A DNA stretch of 64,000 bases, from positions 46,596,309-46,660,308 of the forward strand of contig JACMZG010001870.1 in assembly GCA_018340805.1 (NCBI GenBank), in the 5' to 3' direction. Source of the DNA: Microvelia longipes (lineage: Eukaryota; Arthropoda; Insecta; Hemiptera; Veliidae). Positions 59,863-64,000 of this stretch are shown here, in pieces (the stretch's first letter is position 1; the number at the start of each line of letters is the position of its first letter). Made by a program: the position numbers and the translations under genes. The notes under the pieces were generated by a model, which was not told the origin of the DNA, did no database searches, and saw only the letters and a list, made by a program, of their open reading frames with translations.

Positions 59863-60565
59863 CAGGCCAGGGCAAACTTTTCTTTTGAAAAAGGGCCGCT
59901 TAGTCTTTTTACAGCCAGTCGCGGGCCGCATTCCTAAAATTTTAAAGCGTGCTAAACCCGTAACAAATTGCAGTTACGCTTGTGTTTTACTAAAGTCAAA
60001 TTTATTCTCAAAGAATAAGAATTGGGGAACTTTAGCACTAAACGGAAAAAACAAAACGTAGTATCTTCGTCAGATCTTGAAATATAACTGAAGACAAATT
60101 TTGCTAGAATACTAGGTGTAAAAATAATTTTAAAAAGTATTCCTATGAAAAAAAAGATCAAAGAGATTGAATTTTATCAACTCCTTTTCGGAAATTCACA
60201 GAAAGCAAAATAGCTTTTTTTTACCTTATTATTGTGAAAATAAAAATTCGCTAAAATAATTAGAATTCGCCAAATCCGACAAATAGAATTGATATGAAAG
60301 GCGGCCGCTCTTTATGTAATTGTTTCTTATCTTACTAGTTTTTGTTTCTCCAAACTTAAAAGTTAAAGTAACAATCCATTATTTCCTTATCTTGATATCT
60401 AACTTTTCATAATATTTTGAATTAAACAATTTATTTGCTTATATACCTAATATTTTTTGTTATTTTTAATTTATTTTTCTTTTTCCAAACATTTTAATTT
60501 TGCCCGCGGGCCACATAAAAATGCTCCGCGGGCCGCATGTGGCCTGCGGGCCGTAGTTTGCCCAG
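59863..60565. mobile_element. hAT-like non-autonomous element (GGGCAAAC ends, GCGGGCC-rich)
   Basis: The left end CAGGCCAGGGCAAACTTT and right end GGGCCGTAGTTTGCCCAG mirror in the GGGCAAACT block. Subterminal GGGCCGC and GCGGGCC repeats occur at both ends, a composition common in hAT non-autonomous elements. A 7-bp TATATAA lies at both flanks (59856-59862 and 60566-60572). Frames at 59837-60061 and 59952-60161 are not gene-like. Confidence 0.8.
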
Positions 60566-60761
60566 TATATAATGTGTTTTTATGTCATAATTAGCATCAG
60601 TTCAATTTGTATGGAATGACTTCTATACGTTTATTAAAATATTATTAATATTATTAATTATAACTAATGACAATGATATAAAAAATAACAATATCCTTTA
60701 CGATTTTAAGAGTGTTTTAGGTTATAATAAAAATTAAAGGTTTAAAAGTTGAAAAAACGAA

Positions 60762-60977
60762 ATGATAGTCTTGTTTAATGTGAAATCCCTCTTCACAAAT
60801 CTACCTCTATATGATATGTATAAACTTATTTGACTAAATTGGAACCAGATAGTAACTGAGACTCCAATAAAGTCCCCGGATTTGTTCTTAGAATGTATAC
60901 AGTTTTGTTGTAATGATACCTACTTTACATGTGACAATGAGCTATACAAGCAACTAGATGGTCTCCCAGTGAGTCAA
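60762..60977 (+). pseudogene. Penelope-like element reverse-transcriptase fragment
   Basis: The plus strand reads VLFNVKSLFTNLPLYDMYKL, one in-frame stop at 60831-60833, then KSPDLFLECIQFC and NDTYFTCDNELYKQLDGLP. The 'D/NVxSLFTNxP' block, the 'FLE..I.FC' block and the 'TYF...ELYxQ..G.PM' block occur in this order in Penelope-like reverse transcriptases. The position expected to read LPMGSPLSP is replaced by the start of a tandem array. The catalytic YxDD region is absent. It is a short internal remnant and not functional. Confidence 0.75.
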
Positions 60978-61410
60978 TGAGCTATACAAGGATGGTCTCC
61001 CAGTGGGTGGGAGTATGTCGGTCAATGAGCTATACAAGCAACTAGATGGTCTCCAAGTGAGTAGGAGTATGTCGGTCAATGAGCTATACAAGCAACTAGA
61101 TGGTCTCCCAGTGAGTGGGAGTATGTCGGTCAATGAGCTATACAAGCAACTAGATGGTCTCCCAGTGAGTGGGAGTATGTCGGTCATTGAGCTATACGAG
61201 CAACTAGATGGTCTCCCAGTGAGTGGGAGTATGTCGGTCATTGAGCTATACAGCAACTAGATGGTTCCGTGAGTGGAGTATGTCGGTCATTGAGTATACA
61301 AGCAACTAGATATTGAGTGGGAGTATGTCGGTCAATGAGCTATACGAGCACAGTGAGTGGGAGTATGTCGGTTAATGAGCTCTATACGAGCAACTAGATA
61401 GTCTCCCAGT
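60940..61410. repeat. 54-bp minisatellite derived from Penelope-like coding sequence
   Basis: About nine units of ATGTCGGTCAATGAGCTATA plus CAAGCAACTAGATGGTCTCC plus CAGTGAGTGGGAGT. The unit is 18 codons, so plus-strand frame MSVNELYKQLDGLPVSGS is maintained through the regular part; the complementary frame is open too. Units decay and shorten after 61260. Confidence 0.92.
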
Positions 61411-61439
61411 GTATCTAGTATATCTATATGTATGACTTT

Positions 61440-62170
61440 CTAGCGGCGTATAAATGAGGTAGAGTAAAATATTAATACTCAAACATTTTTTTAAATATTA
61501 GACTAAAATTTTTAAGTTTTATTTATATGAAATGCTTATTGTATTTTTGATCGTTTTCTTTTAAAATGCTTATTTGGTATTTCATTTTTTTTTCATTCAT
61601 TCTTTCAACGGAATGTTTTTCCAAGCAAAAATAATTCGATGATACAGCTGACAATGTCAGCATCTTTAAAACTCATGAATATAAAAAGAAAATGACTCAG
61701 CAAAAAAAATATTATAAATAGAAAATTGGGTTTGTTTGCTTTTCATTTGATTTTGGTTGTAGGATTTTGATTCAAAATATGAAGTATTTACATTCCACGC
61801 GTGTTTATTTAATAAAAAGGCATAATATACGTTAAATTGATATCTTTCGCTTTGTAAACAATATTTAGTAAATATTAGGTCGTGCATTGATAGTTTATGT
61901 TTAAAATAATTCCAGTGCGAAGACAAATTTCGCCGCAACCTGGGCGAAATTTGTTTGAAATGCATGATTTCTTGCTCAGCAATTTCTTACTCAAGTTTAT
62001 GTTTAATAATCTGACAAGTAGCGTCACAACTTTTTTTTATAAATGTTCATGGATTTTTGCAAGTATTTTGTATAATTATCCCATGGTCACCAAGCACCAT
62101 TATCCGCTCTCATTTAAAGCTCTGTTAGTGCTCATCTTTACCTCATTTTCTTTGAAAAATGCGAAAAAAT
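61440..62170. other. Unassigned AT-rich DNA
   Basis: A 96-codon plus frame (61897-62187) and a 99-codon minus frame (61666-61965) overlap. Both are AT-biased without recognisable domains. CAAATTTCGCCGCAACCTGGGCGAAATTTG at 61922-61952 (read in parts) is a short imperfect hairpin. Confidence 0.4.
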
Positions 62171-62183
62171 TAAGTAACAAGTT

Positions 62184-62450
62184 GTGACTTGTTACTTTTT
62201 CCTAAGGAAGAAAATGTTACTTTTTATTCCCAAGGAAGAAAAAGTTACTTTTTATTCCCAAGGAAGAAAAAGTTACTTTTTATTCCCAAGGAAGAAAAAG
62301 TTACTTTTAATTCCCAAGGAAGAAAAGTTACTTTTTATTCCCAAGGACGAAAAAGTTACTTTTAATTCCCAAGGAAGAAAAGTTACTTTTATTCCCAAAG
62401 AAAAAGTTACTTTTTATTTCTAAGGAAGAAAAAGTTACTTTCCACTCCCT
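62184..62450. repeat. 27-bp minisatellite
   Basis: About ten units of AAAGTTACTTTTTATTCCCA plus AGGAAGA. The 79-codon frame through it is a product of the repeat, 27 being a multiple of three. Confidence 0.95.
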
Positions 62451-63155
62451 TAGGGGTGAAAAGTGTTTCTTTTTTTCCCTTGAGACACTAGTCAATAAAC
62501 GTCACATTATACACCGTCTGGAAATAAATATTATTACGTTCTGAACATCAATGATCAGGACGGGACATATTGGCTATTTGCCTTATGATTATAAGACAAG
62601 GCAGGTTGATGTATAAAACGGCAGATTAAACATCGTAAGTAAATAAAAACTATAGCAAAATTATATTCATTAAGAAAAAAAATAAATTTGTATATTTCAA
62701 TATTTTTCCCTTCTCCGCCCCTTGCAACTGAATAAAATGTTTACTTAATCAAACTGCCACAAAATTTTATAAAATAAAAAATTTCCTCTTATCGCTCGTT
62801 TGGCAGGGAAAGGGGATAACAAATTGGTAGAAATATTTACTAAAAATTATTCCAGAATTTTCCGCATTTGTAATTCGAATAGATTTTTTTTTTTTTTTTT
62901 CAACTTACCTTACGTTAAAAAAAAACCATTAATAAAGTACAACTCAAGCGAAAAAAGGCGCTTGGTTTGAAAGAAATACCTCTAAAGGTAACTGTATTTA
63001 CTTTTTTTCTATGTAATGTAATCGTTTGTAAATGTTTATAATTAATTTAAACATTTTATTTTGTTAATTTAGATTAAAATTGCATTAATAGCGTTATTAA
63101 TTGTACGATTTAAAACATAATTATATTACCTATTTAGGATTAACTTGATTTTTTA
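62451..63155. other. Unassigned AT-rich DNA
   Basis: It includes a T15 run near 62886-62900. No coding or mobile element was recognised. Confidence 0.45.
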
Positions 63156-63185
63156 TTCATATATATATAATATATATATATATAT

Positions 63186-63227
<42 letters not shown>
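63156..63227. repeat. (TA)n microsatellite
   Basis: About 65 bp of TA with two ATTATTA interruptions. Confidence 0.95.
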
Positions 63228-63228
<1 letters not shown>

Positions 63229-63504
63229 TCTCTCTTTCAAAATAGTCCATGTGGAACATGTCCAAGGTTGAAATAGTCCCAATAGCGGTGTCATCTACAG
63301 GGTGTCATTCCCAAATCTTTCACCAGTACCCATCCCAGCTTGACCTAAAACCTAGTTTGTATGAGCAATTACAGAAAGCAGCAATAATATACACACTATT
63401 ATAGTATACACACTATATACACACGCTTGACTTAGTACGTACCTTCCTTTAATCAGTGGGAACACTGAGAATAATACAAAACATAATAATAATAGTCCTG
63501 GGTT

Positions 63505-63803
63505 ATTCATGATGGATAACTGCTTAATCATGATGGATAACTGCTTAATCATGATGGATAACTGCTTTATCATGATGGATAACTGCTTAATCATGGTTGA
63601 TAACAGCTTAATCATAATGGATACCTGCTTAATCATGATGGATAATAGCTTAATCATGATGGATAACTGCTTAATCATGATGGATAACTGCTTAGTCATG
63701 ATGGATAACTGCTTGATCATGATGGACAACTGCTTAATCATGATGGATAACTGCTTAATCATGATGGATAACTGCTTAGTCATTATGGATAACTGCTTAA
63801 TGT
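63505..63803. repeat. 21-bp minisatellite open on both strands
   Basis: About 14 units of ATGATGGATAACTGCTTAATC. Seven-codon units read MMDNCLI on the plus strand and MIKQLSI on the minus strand, giving frames of 99 and 143 codons. Variants are single substitutions. No supporting gene context was found. Confidence 0.96.
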
Positions 63804-64000
63804 GGTAGTGGCAACTGTTACACTTAGATTATAATCTTTAAACGACAATTTTATTAATTTAGGTTTTGTGACAAAACAAATAAAAGCATGAATTATATTT
63901 TGCATAAGATTGTAATTAGCTTACTCTTATTTATTATTTTCAAACACACACAGACACCTAGTGTTTTATATGAAGTGTCAGTCTAGAAAGGAAGTGATAG
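63804..64000. other. Unassigned DNA to the window edge
   Basis: Nothing was recognised. Confidence 0.4.

Noticed and set aside
61666..62187. Overlapping 99- and 96-codon frames on opposite strands
   Set aside because: No domain, no initiation context and AT-biased composition; mutually exclusive and unsupported.

Overview
The window is AT-rich, repeat-dominated eukaryotic DNA with no confidently recognisable host gene. The surviving protein-like segments all come from transposons: a PHD-finger/endonuclease/reverse-transcriptase non-LTR retrotransposon, fragments of at least two other non-LTR families, and a Penelope-like reverse transcriptase. With many small non-autonomous DNA transposons, several carrying 8-bp target-site duplications (TSDs), this fits an arthropod, probably an insect. 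That is inference; the species cannot be read from the sequence.

Layout. 0-2.2 kb: T-rich minisatellite, tRNA-like segment, first palindromic family-F element. 2.2-6 kb: an element with 'CCTCGTCTACACG' inverted ends (O) enclosing a LINE 3' fragment and three family-A elements. 6.1-8.2 kb: family-E element carrying an A-ended composite insertion. 8.2-8.6 kb: a 10-bp repeat and an array of 45-bp hairpin units. 8.6-13.5 kb: four nested insertions (A in A, then B, then a PHD-finger LINE). 14-17 kb: microsatellite, intergenic DNA and a split TGTCTG minisatellite. 17.4-20.1 kb: family-B element holding a LINE 3' fragment (13-bp TSD) and a family-C element, then an F element. 20.3-25.1 kb: intact B, a family-M element hosting C and D elements, and LINE 3' ends with long TA arrays. 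26.7-27.3 kb: two A elements separated and flanked by three copies of one 8-bp TSD. 28-36 kb: D and C elements and large minisatellites of about 52 and 39 bp. 36-43 kb: F, N, H and D elements. 42.8-46.6 kb: K repeats, nested A elements and B. 47-54 kb: an 85-nt precursor-like hairpin, long-TIR element M, C elements. 54.4-58.65 kb: a multi-arm palindrome of E and F copies. 59.4-61.4 kb: a perfect 50-bp-arm hairpin, a hAT-like element, and a Penelope-like reverse-transcriptase remnant whose coding sequence has become a 54-bp minisatellite. 62-64 kb: 27-bp and 21-bp minisatellites.

No gene cooperation is visible. The content is a layered record of insertions: families A, B, N and the 59.9-kb element leave 7-8-bp duplications (hAT-like), F leaves TA, and LINE pieces were inserted later into some of them. 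Family letters A-O are local labels. All comparisons are between copies inside this window; no database was searched.
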